A DNA stretch of 64,000 nucleotides, taken from NCBI RefSeq assembly GCF_040546595.1, contig NZ_JBEPOB010000001.1:317501-381500 (forward strand). Reading direction: 5' to 3'. Positions within the stretch are counted from its first letter, which is position 1. Every line of letters starts with the position of its first letter. Source of the stretch: Bosea sp. OAE506 (lineage in GTDB: Bacteria; Pseudomonadota; Alphaproteobacteria; Rhizobiales; Beijerinckiaceae). Position numbers and translations under genes: made by a program. The notes under the pieces are model-generated. The model searched no databases. It saw only the letters and a list, made by a program, of their open reading frames with translations, and was not told the DNA's origin. Shown here one piece after another: positions 51,594 to 61,333 of this stretch.

Positions 51594-52845
51594 GTCCGCA
51601 GTTACGCTTGAAACCGAGAGCCTGTCGAGCGGCGAGGCTTCTCCCTCTCCCTGGCTGTGCCTGATCGGGCTGGGCGAGGACGGCGCGGCCGGGCTCTGCG
51701 CGCAGGCGAAGGCGGCGCTGGCGGAGGCCGAGATCGTCTTCGGCGGCGAGCGCCATATTGCGCTGGTCGGCTCGGTGCCCGGCGAACTCAGGCCCTGGCC
51801 GCAGCCCTTCCGCAATGCCCTGCCGCAGATCCTGGCGGAGCGCGGCCGGAGGGTCTGCGTGCTCGCGACCAGCGACCCGTTCCATTACGGCATCGGCAAC
51901 AGCCTGAGCCGAGCCATTCCCGCCGCGGAAATGCGGATCATCCCGCAATCCTCCTCTTTCTCGATGGCCTGCACCCGGCTGCGCTGGCCGCAGGAGGAGT
52001 GCGCGCTGGTCTCGCTGCATGGCCGCACGCTGTTTCGGATCGTGCCGCATCTGCAGCCACAGGCGCGCATTCTCGCTCTGTCCTGGGACGAGACGACGCC
52101 GCGGGCGGTGGCGGAGCTGCTGACCGCGCGCGGCATGGGGGCAAGCCGCATCACGGTTCTGGAATCGCTCGGCGGGCCGCAGGAGCGCATCCGCGAGACT
52201 CGTGCCGATGCCTTTGCCTTCGACGACATCGTGCCGCTCAACATGATCGCGGTGGCTGTCGAGGCCGGGCCTGAGGCGCGCGTGCTGCCGCTGGCGCCGG
52301 GGCTGGACGAGGAGTGGTTCGCCCATGACGGGCAGATCACCAAATCCGAGGTCCGCGCGATCACGCTCTCCGCGCTCGCCCCGCGGGCGGGCGGGCTGCT
52401 CTGGGATGTCGGCGCGGGATCGGGCTCGGTCGGCATCGAATGGTGCCAGCGCCATCCGCGCAACGCGGCCATCGCCTTCGAATGCAAGGCGGAGCGCATC
52501 GAGCGGATCACCCGCAACAGCCTCGAACTGGGCGGGCTTGCGGTAACGGTGACCGGCGCGGCACCTGCAGGCTTTGCCGGCCAGCCCGCGCCTGATGCCG
52601 TGTTCATAGGCGGCGGGCTGACGGTCGAGGGGCTGTTCGAGGGCGCCTGGGCGGCGCTGAAGCCCGGCGGGCGCCTCGTCGCCAATGTCGTCACGCTGGA
52701 GGGCGAGGCGAAGCTCGCGGCGCTGCATGCGCTGCATGGCGGCTCGCTGCGGCGCATCGCGATCGACCGGCTCGTCCCCGTCGGCGGCAAGCATGGCTGG
52801 CGCCCGGCGATGCCGGTGACGCAGTGGCGGGTCGAGAAGCCGTGA
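51592..52845 (+). CDS. cobL: Precorrin-6Y C5,15-methyltransferase (decarboxylating)
   Basis: 417 residues, a fusion of CbiE (about 20-220: CLIGLGEDGAAGLC, ATSDPFHYGIGNSL, MIAVAVE) and CbiT (about 240-410: GQITKSEVRAITLSALAPR, WDVGAGSGSVGIEW, VFIGGGLTVEGL). Methylates C-5 and C-15 and decarboxylates the C-12 acetate. ATG 51592 lies 11 bases after GAGGA; ATG 51580 (MSTVMSAV) is a possible alternative start. Its start codon overlaps that of divergent cobK. Confidence 0.95.
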   Translation: MSAVTLETESLSSGEASPSPWLCLIGLGEDGAAGLCAQAKAALAEAEIVFGGERHIALVGSVPGELRPWPQPFRNALPQILAERGRRVCVLATSDPFHYGIGNSLSRAIPAAEMRIIPQSSSFSMACTRLRWPQEECALVSLHGRTLFRIVPHLQPQARILALSWDETTPRAVAELLTARGMGASRITVLESLGGPQERIRETRADAFAFDDIVPLNMIAVAVEAGPEARVLPLAPGLDEEWFAHDGQITKSEVRAITLSALAPRAGGLLWDVGAGSGSVGIEWCQRHPRNAAIAFECKAERIERITRNSLELGGLAVTVTGAAPAGFAGQPAPDAVFIGGGLTVEGLFEGAWAALKPGGRLVANVVTLEGEAKLAALHALHGGSLRRIAIDRLVPVGGKHGWRPAMPVTQWRVEKP

Positions 52846-53231
52846 GCGGCCGTCTCGTCGTCGGGCTGGGCCTACGCGCCGATACCAGCGAGGCCGACAT
52901 TCTCGCCTGCCTCGACGAAGCGCTGGCGATCGCCGGGCTGTCGGGCGAGGCGACGCCGCGGCTGGCGACGCTGGCGAGCCGGATCGGCGAGCCCGGGCTC
53001 GCCGCCGCCGCCGTCAGCCGGGCCGCCGAGCTGGTCGGCGTGCCCGACGAGGCACTCAAGGGGTTCGAGGCCAGTTGCGCGACCCGCTCGACGCGGATCG
53101 CCTCGCTCTACGGCGTCGGCTCGGTGGCGGAAGCGGCCGCGCTCGCGGCCGCCGGGCCGGGCGGGACGCTGGTGCAGCCGCGCATCGCCACCGCCCGCGT
53201 CACCTGCGCGCTGGCCCGGTCATCCTCATGA
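52842..53231 (+). CDS. cobE: CobE/CbiG C-terminal domain protein
   Basis: 129-residue Cob[50 protein letters not shown] and [25 protein letters not shown] split across the chain. In cobalt-late B12 synthesis CobE is linked to precorrin processing but its exact step is uncertain. GTG 52842 overlaps the cobL stop (GTGA). Confidence 0.92.
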   Translation: MSGRLVVGLGLRADTSEADILACLDEALAIAGLSGEATPRLATLASRIGEPGLAAAAVSRAAELVGVPDEALKGFEASCATRSTRIASLYGVGSVAEAAALAAAGPGGTLVQPRIATARVTCALARSSS

Positions 53232-53241
53232 AGCGCGCCTC

Positions 53242-54006
53242 ATGACCATCCATTTCATCGGCGCCGGGCCCGGCGCGCCCGATCTCATCACGCTACGCGG
53301 GCGCGACCTGATCGCCTCCTGCCCGGTCTGCCTCTATGCGGGATCACTGATCCCGAAGGCGATGCTCGACTGGTGTCCGCCGGGCGCGCGGATCGTCGAC
53401 ACCGCCCCGCTCGATCTCGACGCGATCATCGCAGAGATGCAGGGCGCCCATGAGGCCGGGCAGGATGTGACGCGGCTGCATTCCGGCGATCTCTCGATCT
53501 GGAGCGCGATTGGCGAACAGATGCGCCGGCTCGATGCGCTCGCCATCCCCTACAGCGTGACGCCGGGCGTGCCGGCCTTCGCGGCCGCCGCCGCAACGCT
53601 TAAACGCGAGCTGACCCTGCCGGGGCTCGCGCAGTCGCTGGTGCTGACGCGGACCTCTGGCCGGGCTTCCGCCATGCCGGAGCGGGAGCGGCTCGCCACC
53701 TTCGCGGCCTCGGGCGCGACGCTGGCGATCCATCTCTCGATCCATGTCATCGAGCAGGTCGTGGCGGAGCTGTCGCCCTTCTACGGCGAGGCCTGTCCAG
53801 TCGCGATCGTCTTCCGCGCCTCCTGGCCGGACGAGCGCGTGCTGCGCGGCACGCTGTCCACGATCGCGGCGCAGGTGCGCGAGTCCGGGCTGGAGCGCAC
53901 CTCGCTGATCCTGGTCGGCCCGGCGCTGGCGGCGGAGGATTTCGGCGAGAGCGCGCTCTATTCCACAGGCTACGACCGCCGCTTCCGGCCGGGGGGCGGG
54001 GTATGA
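53242..54006 (+). CDS. cobM: Precorrin-4 C11-methyltransferase
   Basis: 254-residue SAM methylase: [65 protein letters not shown] and [15 protein letters not shown]. Eleven bases separate it from cobE; stop overlaps the cobB start. Confidence 0.97.
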   Translation: MTIHFIGAGPGAPDLITLRGRDLIASCPVCLYAGSLIPKAMLDWCPPGARIVDTAPLDLDAIIAEMQGAHEAGQDVTRLHSGDLSIWSAIGEQMRRLDALAIPYSVTPGVPAFAAAAATLKRELTLPGLAQSLVLTRTSGRASAMPERERLATFAASGATLAIHLSIHVIEQVVAELSPFYGEACPVAIVFRASWPDERVLRGTLSTIAAQVRESGLERTSLILVGPALAAEDFGESALYSTGYDRRFRPGGGV

Positions 54007-55322
54007 CCGCGCCCGGCCTCATCATCGCCGCGCCGCGCTCCGGCTCGGGCAAAACCACGATCACGCTCGGCCTGCAGCGGGCGCTGACGCGGCACGGGCT
54101 CGTGGTGCGCGGGCTGAAATGCGGGCCTGATTACATCGACCCGGCCTTCCATGCCGCCGCGACCGGCGCACCCAGCGCCAATCTCGATTCCTTCGCCATG
54201 CCCGACGCGCTGCTGCGCGCGATTGCGGGCGATGCGGCCGATGGAGCCGATCTCGTCATCGCGGAAGGCTCGATGGGGCTGTTTGACGCCGTGCCGGGGC
54301 CGGAGGGGCACACCGGCGCGAGCGCCGACATCGCCGCGCTGCTGGGCTGGCCGATCGTGCTGGTGATCGACGTCTCCGGCCAGGCGCAGTCGGCGGCGGC
54401 CATCGCGCTCGGCTGCAGGCTTTACGACCCGCGCATCACCATCGCGGGCGTGATCCTCAACAAGGTCGCCAGCGAGCGCCATCGCCGGCTGGTGTCGCAG
54501 GGCATGGAGCGGATCGGCCTGCCCGTGCTCGGCGCGCTGCCGCGCGAGGCCAGCCTGATCCTGCCCGAGCGCCATCTCGGGCTGGTGCAGGCGGGCGAGA
54601 CCGCCGATCTCGAGGCGCGTCTCGAGGCGCTCGCCGATGCGGTAGCCGGTGCGGTCGATCTCGACGCCGTCAGGGCGGCCGCCCAGTCGACTCATTTGCC
54701 GGCTTCTCCGGCGGCGATCCCGCGGTTGCCGGCGCCCGGCCGTCGCATCGCGATCGCGCGCGATGCCGCTTTCAGCTTCGTCTATCCGCATGTCGAGGCG
54801 GGCTGGCGGGCGGCAGGCGCCGTGCTGGTGCCGTTCTCGCCGCTGGCGGACGAGCCGCCGCCGGAGGATTGCGATGCCTGCTGGCTGCCGGGCGGCTATC
54901 CGGAGCTTCATGCGGGCGCGATCGCCGGCGCCGACCGCTTCCTTTCTGGCCTGCGCGCCTTCGCGCAGACCCGGCCGGTGCATGGCGAGTGCGGCGGCTA
55001 CATGGTGCTGGGGCGGACGCTGATCGATGCGGACGGGGTCTGCCACGCCATGGCCGGGCTGCTCTCGGTCGAGACCTCCTTCGCGAAGCGGAAGATGAAT
55101 CTCGGCTATCGCCGTGCCGTGCTCGAGGCCGACGCGCCGCTCGGCGCAGCCGGCGACGCGCTGACCGGCCATGAGTTCCACTACGCGACGATCGTCACCC
55201 AGGGCGAGGACCCGCCGCTGGCGATGGTGACCGACCCGCATGGCTCGGCACCCGCCCCCGCCGGCAGCCGGCGCGGCCGCGTCACGGGCTCGTTCTTCCA
55301 TGCGATCGCGGTGGCGGGGTGA
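54003..55322 (+). CDS. cobB: Hydrogenobyrinic acid a,c-diamide synthase
   Basis: 439 residues: N-terminal dethiobiotin-synthetase-like ATPase ([37 protein letters not shown]) and C-terminal class I glutamine amidotransferase with nucleophile Cys in [11 protein letters not shown]. Amidates the a and c side chains before cobalt insertion. Start overlaps cobM stop (ATGA); stop overlaps bluB start. Confidence 0.96.
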   Translation: MTAPGLIIAAPRSGSGKTTITLGLQRALTRHGLVVRGLKCGPDYIDPAFHAAATGAPSANLDSFAMPDALLRAIAGDAADGADLVIAEGSMGLFDAVPGPEGHTGASADIAALLGWPIVLVIDVSGQAQSAAAIALGCRLYDPRITIAGVILNKVASERHRRLVSQGMERIGLPVLGALPREASLILPERHLGLVQAGETADLEARLEALADAVAGAVDLDAVRAAAQSTHLPASPAAIPRLPAPGRRIAIARDAAFSFVYPHVEAGWRAAGAVLVPFSPLADEPPPEDCDACWLPGGYPELHAGAIAGADRFLSGLRAFAQTRPVHGECGGYMVLGRTLIDADGVCHAMAGLLSVETSFAKRKMNLGYRRAVLEADAPLGAAGDALTGHEFHYATIVTQGEDPPLAMVTDPHGSAPAPAGSRRGRVTGSFFHAIAVAG

Positions 55323-55948
55323 GCGTGAACCAGCCCGGCCACCCTCCCCGCTTCGACGAGGCGTTCGCCGCCCAGTTCGCCGAGCTCCTGGCATGGCGGC
55401 GCGATGTCCGGCGCTTCCGGCGCGACGCTTTGCCGGAGGGCCTGGTCGAGCGGCTGCTGGCGCAGGCGGAGCTGTCACCCTCGGTCGGCCATTCGCAGCC
55501 CTGGCGCTGGGTTCGCGTGACCGATGCGGCGCAGCGCCAGGCGGCGCAGGACAGCTTTGAACGCTGCAATGCCGATGCGCTGGCCGATTACGAGGGTGAG
55601 CGGGCGCGGCTCTATGCGACCCTGAAGTTGGAGGGAATGCGCGAGGCGCCCGAGCAGATCGCGGTATTCTGCGACCATGGCACGGCGCAGGGCCGCGGCC
55701 TCGGCCGCAAGACGATGCCCGAAATGCTCGACTATTCGGTGGTGGCGGCGATCACGCAGTTCTGGCTGGCGGCGCGGGTCGCAGGCGTCGGCGTCGGCTG
55801 GGTCTCGATCCTCGAGCCGGAGATCGTGCGGGAGGCGCTGGGCGCGCCGCCGGAGTGGAAGCTGATCGCCTGGCTCTGCGTCGGCTGGCCGGAAGCCGAG
55901 AGCGATGTGCCTGAGCTGGTCAAGGCGGGCTGGGAGCGCGGGCGGTAG
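55319..55948 (+). CDS. bluB: 5,6-dimethylbenzimidazole synthase
   Basis: 209-residue BluB, a nitroreductase-fold flavin enzyme that fragments FMNH2 with oxygen to yield the lower ligand of B12. RRDVRRFRRDALP, SVGHSQPWRWVRV, CNADALADYEGERARLYATLKLEG and VGWVSILEPEIV are typical. GTG start overlaps the cobB stop (GTGA); last gene of the cob series. Confidence 0.96.
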   Translation: MSVNQPGHPPRFDEAFAAQFAELLAWRRDVRRFRRDALPEGLVERLLAQAELSPSVGHSQPWRWVRVTDAAQRQAAQDSFERCNADALADYEGERARLYATLKLEGMREAPEQIAVFCDHGTAQGRGLGRKTMPEMLDYSVVAAITQFWLAARVAGVGVGWVSILEPEIVREALGAPPEWKLIAWLCVGWPEAESDVPELVKAGWERGR

Positions 55949-55954
55949 CTCAGC

Positions 55955-56049
55955 CGTCATTCTCGGGCGCTGCAAAGCGGCGACCCGAGAATCTCACGCA
56001 AAAGGAGGCCAACGATCCTGAGATGCTCGGGTCGAGCCCGAGCATGACG
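55955..56049. repeat. CGTCATTCTCGGG compound palindrome
   Basis: Starts CGTCATTCTCGGG (55955) and ends CCCGAGCATGACG (56049), with two inner hairpins meeting at GAATCTC...GAGATGCTC. Lies between convergent bluB and scoB stops; probable bidirectional terminator or REP element. Confidence 0.75.
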
Positions 56050-56056
56050 CCTGGCC

Positions 56057-56710
56057 TCAAACCGCCACCTTGAACGCCGCGCCCGTCTTCGCCTTGATCT
56101 CGTCGAGCGTCACGCCCTCGGCCAGTTCGATCAGCGTCATGCCGCCGCCGTTCTCGTCGATCGAGAAGACGCCGAGATCGGTGATGACCATGTCGACGAC
56201 GCCCGCGCCCGTCAGCGGCAGATCGCAGGCCGACAGCAGCTTCGGCGACTCGGTGCCGTCCTTGTTCTTGGCCACGTGCTCCATCACCACGACGACCTTC
56301 TTGACGCCGGCGACGAGGTCCATGGCGCCGCCCATGCCCTTCACCATCTTGCCGGGGATCATCCAGTTGGCGAGGTCGCCGTTCTCCGCGACCTGCATGG
56401 CGCCGAGGATGGAAAGGTCGATATGGCCGCCGCGGATCATCCCGAAGGAATCGGCCGAGGAGAAGAAGCTCGTCGTCGGCAGCTGGGTGATGGTCTGCTT
56501 GCCGGCATTGATCAGGTCGGGATCCTCGTCGCCCTCATAGGGGAACGGGCCCATGCCGAGCATGCCGTTCTCGGACTGGAGCTGCACCGAGACGCCGTCG
56601 GGAATGTAGTTCGAGACCAGCGTGGGGATGCCGATGCCGAGATTGACGTAGAAACCGTCCTTCAGCTCCTTGGCGGCGCGCTGGGCGATCTGTTCGCGGG
56701 TCCATGCCAT
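56057..56710 (-). CDS. scoB: Succinyl-CoA:3-ketoacid CoA-transferase subunit B
   Basis: 217-residue beta subunit. Active-site Glu47 in [11 protein letters not shown], with [11 protein letters not shown] and [19 protein letters not shown] strings ([18 protein letters not shown]). With subunit A it moves CoA between succinyl-CoA and acetoacetate, feeding ketone bodies or PHB products to the TCA cycle. Twelve bases after scoA. Confidence 0.95.
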   Translation of the reverse strand: MAWTREQIAQRAAKELKDGFYVNLGIGIPTLVSNYIPDGVSVQLQSENGMLGMGPFPYEGDEDPDLINAGKQTITQLPTTSFFSSADSFGMIRGGHIDLSILGAMQVAENGDLANWMIPGKMVKGMGGAMDLVAGVKKVVVVMEHVAKNKDGTESPKLLSACDLPLTGAGVVDMVITDLGVFSIDENGGGMTLIELAEGVTLDEIKAKTGAAFKVAV

Positions 56711-56722
56711 GTCGGTGTCTCC

Positions 56723-57427
56723 TCAGGCCGCGCGCTTGCGGACGGTGCGCTGCTCGATGCGCTTGACGCTTTGGGGCGTGTGGACGATCCGCTTCACGAA
56801 GATGCCCGGCGTGTGCATGTGATCGGGGTCGATCTGACCGGCCTCGACGAGATGCTCGACCTGCGCGACGGTGAAGCGCGAGGCCGAGGCCATCATCGGA
56901 TTGAAGTTGCGCGCCGTCTTCCGGTAGACGAGGTTGCCTTCGGTGTCGCCCTTCCAGGCATGCACCAGCGAGACGTCGGCGAAGATGCCGCGCTCCATGA
57001 TGTAGCGCTCGCCGTCGAATTCGCGCTCCTCCTTGCCCTCGGCCACCAGCGTGCCGACGCCGGTCTTGGTGAAGAAGGCCGGGATGCCGGCGCCGCCGGC
57101 GCGGATGCGCTCGGCCAGCGTGCCCTGCGGGGTGAATTCGAGTTCGAGCTGGCCGGAGAGGTAGAGCTCGGCGAAGAGCTTGTTCTCGCCGACATAGGAC
57201 GAGATCATCTTCCGGATCTGGCGGGTCTCGAGCAGGATGCCGAGGCCTGCGCCGTCGACGCCGGCATTGTTGGAGACGAAGGTCAGGTCCTTCGCGCCGC
57301 TGGCACGGACCGCCTCGATCAGGATGTCGGGAATGCCGCACAGGCCGAAGCCGCCGGCCATGATCGTCATGCCGTCCTTGATGACGCCGGCAAGGGCCGC
57401 CGTGGCGTCCGGATAGACCTTCTTCAT
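56723..57427 (-). CDS. scoA: Succinyl-CoA:3-ketoacid CoA-transferase subunit A
   Basis: 234-residue alpha subunit: IMAGGFGLCGIPDILIEAV, TFVSNNAGVDGAGLGILL, KMISSYVGENKLFAELYLSGQLELEFTPQGTLAERIRAGGAGIPAFFT split over the chain, and GDTEGNLVYRKTARNFNP. ATG 57427 with GAGG 7 bases upstream; a longer open frame upstream has no family sequence. Confidence 0.95.
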   Translation of the reverse strand: MKKVYPDATAALAGVIKDGMTIMAGGFGLCGIPDILIEAVRASGAKDLTFVSNNAGVDGAGLGILLETRQIRKMISSYVGENKLFAELYLSGQLELEFTPQGTLAERIRAGGAGIPAFFTKTGVGTLVAEGKEEREFDGERYIMERGIFADVSLVHAWKGDTEGNLVYRKTARNFNPMMASASRFTVAQVEHLVEAGQIDPDHMHTPGIFVKRIVHTPQSVKRIEQRTVRKRAA

Positions 57428-57627
57428 CGTATCGCCTCTGCCGCTGAAAGGATGCCGCCCGACGGCGCGGCCCAGAACTAGCCGAGCCGGCGGCACGGTG
57501 GCAACTCCCCGTTGGAGGGAGACGACGTCTTGCCGCGGCGGGTGCGAGATCACAGCAAAACGCGGCGCGCTGCGCCGCGTCTCGCCTGTTTCGGAGGAGG
57601 CCTGCCGCGCTGCGGCGGACGGCCCTG

Positions 57628-59295
57628 TCAGCGACGGAAGCCGCCGCCCAATGCACCGCCGATGGCGCCGCCGACGATGGTGCCGAAGATCGCGGCGCCC
57701 GCCGCGCTGCCACCGCTGCCCTGGCCAGCCCGCTCGCGCTCCAGATCGCGCCGGATCACCGGGTCGCGCTCATAGGCGACGCCGCCGCGGGTGCGGGGCT
57801 GAGGCTCGGCCGGCTCGCGGGCGACGGCGCGGGTGCGCGGGGTCGGAGCGGGCTTGGCCTCCTCGGCGAGAGCACGCTGATAGGCGGGCTCGGTCTGGGC
57901 GCGCAGCGCCTTGAGCTGCATCGGGGCGAGGAAGCCGGTAGCGGTCAGCGCACGCGTCGACTGCCATTCCTTGATCGCGGCGCGCTGGCTCGGCCCGAAA
58001 TTCGGGCTGGTCTTGCCCGGCTTGAAGCCGGCGAGGCTGAGGCGGCGCTGGAGTTCGCGGCGATCCTTGGCGGTGAGCTTGAGCGCAGCCTCCGTTTCGG
58101 CACTGGCGACCTCGCCCTTCATGGCCTCGTCGGCAACGGCATGGCCCGTCTCCCGCGAGGCCGGCAGGGCGGCGGCGGCGGCCGAGGACAGGGCAACGGC
58201 TCCCGCCGCGGCCGGCAGCGCCGCAACCGCGACGGAGGAAGGCTCCAGCCGCGCCAGGCGGTTCTTGGCGAAGGCCGCGAACTGACCGGTGGGGAAGGCG
58301 TCGAGATAGGCCTTGTAGTCGCCGGCCGTGTTGCCGCGCTCGGCCGTCTCCCACATGCGGATATCCATCTGGGCGCGGTCGAGCCCGACGGGGGCCGGGG
58401 CGGCCGGGACAGGCACGGCGCCGTCGATCGCCTTGATCGTCATGGAGGGATCGACCGCGGCGAGCTTCAGCGTCGGGTTGAGCTTGAACTCGCCGATGAT
58501 GGAGGAATTGGTCCAGGGCTTCTGCTTCTTGCCGGTCGATTCCCAGACATCGGCACGCACCCGGTCCATCACGGTCGTGATCGACACTTCGGGCGTCTCG
58601 ATGTGCTTCAGCAGGGCTGCGGTGAAGGGGCTGTTGCCGTCCTTCTCGCCATCGAGCGCGGTGGAGCGCGGATCGGTGGCGAAGGCGATCAGGATGCCCG
58701 AGGCCGACTGCGTCTCGATCGCGGTCAGGCCGCGCGCGACCGAGCGCGACTTGGCGGCGAGCTGGGTCGCGAAGGGGTTGTCGCGGCAGGCGTCGAGGAT
58801 CAGGACATTGACGCGCTCGTCGCGCTGCATCTGGCGCAGGATGAGCTGCACGTTGACGGCGCGGAAATCGAGATCGGCCTCGGATTTGAGCGAGGCGTCG
58901 ACGGGGATGAGATAGTTCTCGTCGCCCACCGCGATGCCGTGACCGGCATAGTAGACGACGCCGGCCTTGGCGCCGTCGAGCTTCTGCGCGAATTCGCGGA
59001 CGATGCCGGTCATCTCGTCCATCTTGAGGTCGTAGCCCTCGACGACCTCGAAGCCGAGGCGCTTCAGCGCGCTCGAGATCGCGGTGGCGTCCCGCTGCGG
59101 ATTGGCGAGGCGGGGAACGGCCGTGTAGGCGCTGTTGCCGATGACGAGAGCGACGCGACGCTCGGGCACGGCCTGCGCAGGCGCAGCGAACAGCACCGCG
59201 ACGACGCCGAGCAGGCTCGCCGTGACGACGCATCGCGCCAGGGTCGCGAGCGTGGCGAAACGGGCGCGGATGTCCAAACCCAAAGCGAAGTTCAA
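57628..59295 (-). CDS. Exported caspase-fold (peptidase C14) protein with peptidoglycan-binding-like domain
   Basis: 555 residues from TTG 59295, chosen because AGGGAGGG lies 4 bases upstream; it gives a signal peptide (ASLLGVVAVLFAAPAQA, about 26-42). Caspase p20-like domain at about 45-270 with catalytic His119 (YYAGHG) and Cys170 (LDACRDNPF). A Leu/Ala-rich linker follows, then a PG_binding_1-like segment at about 425-490 (RRELQRRLSLAGFKPGK, FGPSQRAAIKEWQ) and a basic Pro-rich stretch, ending in a glycine zipper (AAIFGTIVGGAIGGALGGG). Probably periplasmic or envelope-anchored. Substrate and role unknown. In-frame ATG 59361 is an alternative start. Confidence 0.85.
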   Translation of the reverse strand: MNFALGLDIRARFATLATLARCVVTASLLGVVAVLFAAPAQAVPERRVALVIGNSAYTAVPRLANPQRDATAISSALKRLGFEVVEGYDLKMDEMTGIVREFAQKLDGAKAGVVYYAGHGIAVGDENYLIPVDASLKSEADLDFRAVNVQLILRQMQRDERVNVLILDACRDNPFATQLAAKSRSVARGLTAIETQSASGILIAFATDPRSTALDGEKDGNSPFTAALLKHIETPEVSITTVMDRVRADVWESTGKKQKPWTNSSIIGEFKLNPTLKLAAVDPSMTIKAIDGAVPVPAAPAPVGLDRAQMDIRMWETAERGNTAGDYKAYLDAFPTGQFAAFAKNRLARLEPSSVAVAALPAAAGAVALSSAAAAALPASRETGHAVADEAMKGEVASAETEAALKLTAKDRRELQRRLSLAGFKPGKTSPNFGPSQRAAIKEWQSTRALTATGFLAPMQLKALRAQTEPAYQRALAEEAKPAPTPRTRAVAREPAEPQPRTRGGVAYERDPVIRRDLERERAGQGSGGSAAGAAIFGTIVGGAIGGALGGGFRR

Positions 59296-59738
59296 GGTAC
59301 CCTCCCTGATCGGCCCGCCATGACCCGATGAGCCCGAGCGCGCGTCGGCGGAAACGCGCATCCGGAAGTCGCCGTCACGGGACGGCCGCAAGGTCGCCAG
59401 GAAACAGCCCGAAACATTACTTGAAAACGTCTCGGGCGCCAACGGCCTTCCTTGCGATCACTGCTGCTTGGTCGCGCCGCAGGCGGGATCGGTTCAAACC
59501 GTCGGGCGACATAGCCCATCCCCGGCCCGCCTCGCGTCATGCATATGGAGGAGCCGCGCCGCATCGGGCGGCCGGTGCCCAGCGCGCGACGTCTAAGACG
59601 AAGGGATGAGCCTTGATTCACAAGGCCGTATTCCCGCCCGCGCAGCGTTGACTCATGCGGCGAGCGCGGTGCAGCATGACATACAAGGGAGACGGTCGAT
59701 AACAAGAAAGACCAAGATGACGACGACAAGCGTTGCGC
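59296..59738. other. 443-base intergenic region between divergent caspase-like and liv genes
   Basis: Must hold both promoters. TTGACT at 59648-59653 could be a -35 for the liv operon, but no convincing -10 follows at 17 bases. AAGGGAG at 59686-59692 is a good Shine-Dalgarno with no start codon at the right distance. A nine-codon frame (ATG 59717 to TGA 59746, MTTTSVAHG) overlaps the livG-like start. No palindromic repeat was found. Confidence 0.4.
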
Positions 59739-60503
59739 ATGGCTGAGGACATCATTCTCGCCACGACGGGTTTGACCAAGGAATTCGGGGGATTCACGGC
59801 GGTGAACGGCGTGGACCTGCAGGTCAGGCGCGGGACGATTCATGCGCTGATCGGGCCCAACGGCGCCGGCAAGACGACCTGCTTCAACCTGCTTACGAAA
59901 TTTCTTGCGCCGACCAAGGGGTCGATCGTCTATAACGGTCGCGACATCACCCGCCAGAAGCCGGCGGACATCGCCCGGCTGGGCATGGTCCGGTCCTTCC
60001 AGATCTCGGCGGTGTTCCCGCAGCTGAGCGTCAAAACGAATGTGCGGATCGCGCTGCAGCGCAAGCGCGGCGATTCCTTCGATTTCTGGCGTTCGGAAGA
60101 GGTGCTGCAGCCGCTGGACGACGAGGCGCTACGCCTTGTCGACGCGGTCGGGCTCTCGGCCTTTGCCGAGCTTCCCGCCGGAGAGCTCTCCTATGGCCGC
60201 AAGCGCGCGCTGGAGATCGCGACCACGCTGGCGCTCGATCCTGAGATGATGCTGCTCGACGAGCCGATGGCCGGCATGGGCCGCGAGGATGTCGAGCGGA
60301 TCGAGGCGCTGATCCGCAAGGTCTCGGCGAATCGCACCATTTTGATGGTCGAGCACAATCTCTCGGTGGTCGCCTCGCTGTCCGACCGCATCACCGTGCT
60401 GGCGCGCGGTCAGGTGCTGGCGGAGGGCGACTATGCCACGGTGTCGAAGGACCCACGCGTGATCGAGGCCTATATCGGTTCGGGAGTCGGCCATGCCCAT
60501 TGA
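59739..60503 (+). CDS. livG: Branched-chain amino acid type ABC transporter ATPase (LivG)
   Basis: 254-residue ATPase. Walker A GPNGAGKTTC, LivG-type signature LSYGRKRALEIATTLAL, Walker B MMLLDEPMAGMG and switch His MVEHNLSVV. No clear Shine-Dalgarno before ATG 59739; a tiny overlapping upstream frame may provide coupling. Overlaps livF by 11 bases. Confidence 0.9.
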   Translation: MAEDIILATTGLTKEFGGFTAVNGVDLQVRRGTIHALIGPNGAGKTTCFNLLTKFLAPTKGSIVYNGRDITRQKPADIARLGMVRSFQISAVFPQLSVKTNVRIALQRKRGDSFDFWRSEEVLQPLDDEALRLVDAVGLSAFAELPAGELSYGRKRALEIATTLALDPEMMLLDEPMAGMGREDVERIEALIRKVSANRTILMVEHNLSVVASLSDRITVLARGQVLAEGDYATVSKDPRVIEAYIGSGVGHAH

Positions 60504-61236
60504 GGCCGCGCGGTCCCCGGCCGCCGCCGGAGCGGCGGCACCGATGCTAAAGGTACGCGGGCTCGAGGCCTGGTACGGCGAATCGCATGTGCTGCACGGC
60601 ATCGATTTCGACGTCGCGCCGGGCGAGGTGGTGACGCTTCTCGGCCGCAACGGCGCCGGCAAGACGACGACCCTGAAGTCGATCATGGGCGTCATCGGCA
60701 AGCGCAAGGGCTCGGTCGTGCTGGAAGGCACGGAGACGATCGGCCTGCCCTCGCGTGCGATCGCACGGCTCGGCATCGGCTATGTGCCCGAGGAGCGCGG
60801 CATCTACGCCTCGCTCAGCGTCGAGGAGAACCTGATGCTGCCGCCGCGGGTGCGGCCCGGCGGGCTCTCGCTCGACGAGATCTTCACGCTCTTCCCCAAC
60901 ATCAAGGAGCGCCTGAAGAGCCAGGGCACCAAGCTCTCGGGCGGCGAGCAGCAGATGCTCGCGATCGGGCGCATCCTGCGCACGGGCGCGCATTTCCTGC
61001 TGCTCGACGAGCCGACGGAGGGGCTGGCGCCCGTCATCATCGACCAGATCGGCGCGACCATCCGCAAGCTCAAGCAGGAAGGGTACACGATCATTCTGGT
61101 CGAGCAGAACTTCCGCTTCGCCGCGACGGTCGCCGACCGGCACTATGTCGTCGAGCAGGGCAAGGTGATCGACATGATCGAGAACGACCAGCTCGACGCC
61201 AATATCGACAAGCTGCACGGCTATCTCGGGGTCTGA
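60493..61236 (+). CDS. livF: Branched-chain amino acid type ABC transporter ATPase (LivF)
   Basis: 247 residues. Walker A GRNGAGKTTTLKS, signature LSGGEQQMLAIGR, Walker B FLLLDEPTEGLAP, LVEQNFRFA. A 17-residue Ala-rich extension precedes the usual MLKVRGLEAWYGESHVL start. GGGAG 6 bases before ATG 60493. Confidence 0.92.
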   Translation: MPIEAARSPAAAGAAAPMLKVRGLEAWYGESHVLHGIDFDVAPGEVVTLLGRNGAGKTTTLKSIMGVIGKRKGSVVLEGTETIGLPSRAIARLGIGYVPEERGIYASLSVEENLMLPPRVRPGGLSLDEIFTLFPNIKERLKSQGTKLSGGEQQMLAIGRILRTGAHFLLLDEPTEGLAPVIIDQIGATIRKLKQEGYTIILVEQNFRFAATVADRHYVVEQGKVIDMIENDQLDANIDKLHGYLGV

Positions 61237-61333
61237 CCGGCCGCGCCTGCGGGCACGGCGGTCGAAGGCCCCCAATCCGATCCATATCGGACATCACGTC
61301 GAAAACGACGCCATTTCCAGGGAGAGACAGATC

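Noticed and set aside
59648..59676. Sigma-70 promoter for the liv operon from TTGACT at 59648
   Set aside because: No acceptable -10 element at 16-18 bases; kept only as a remark in the intergenic entry.
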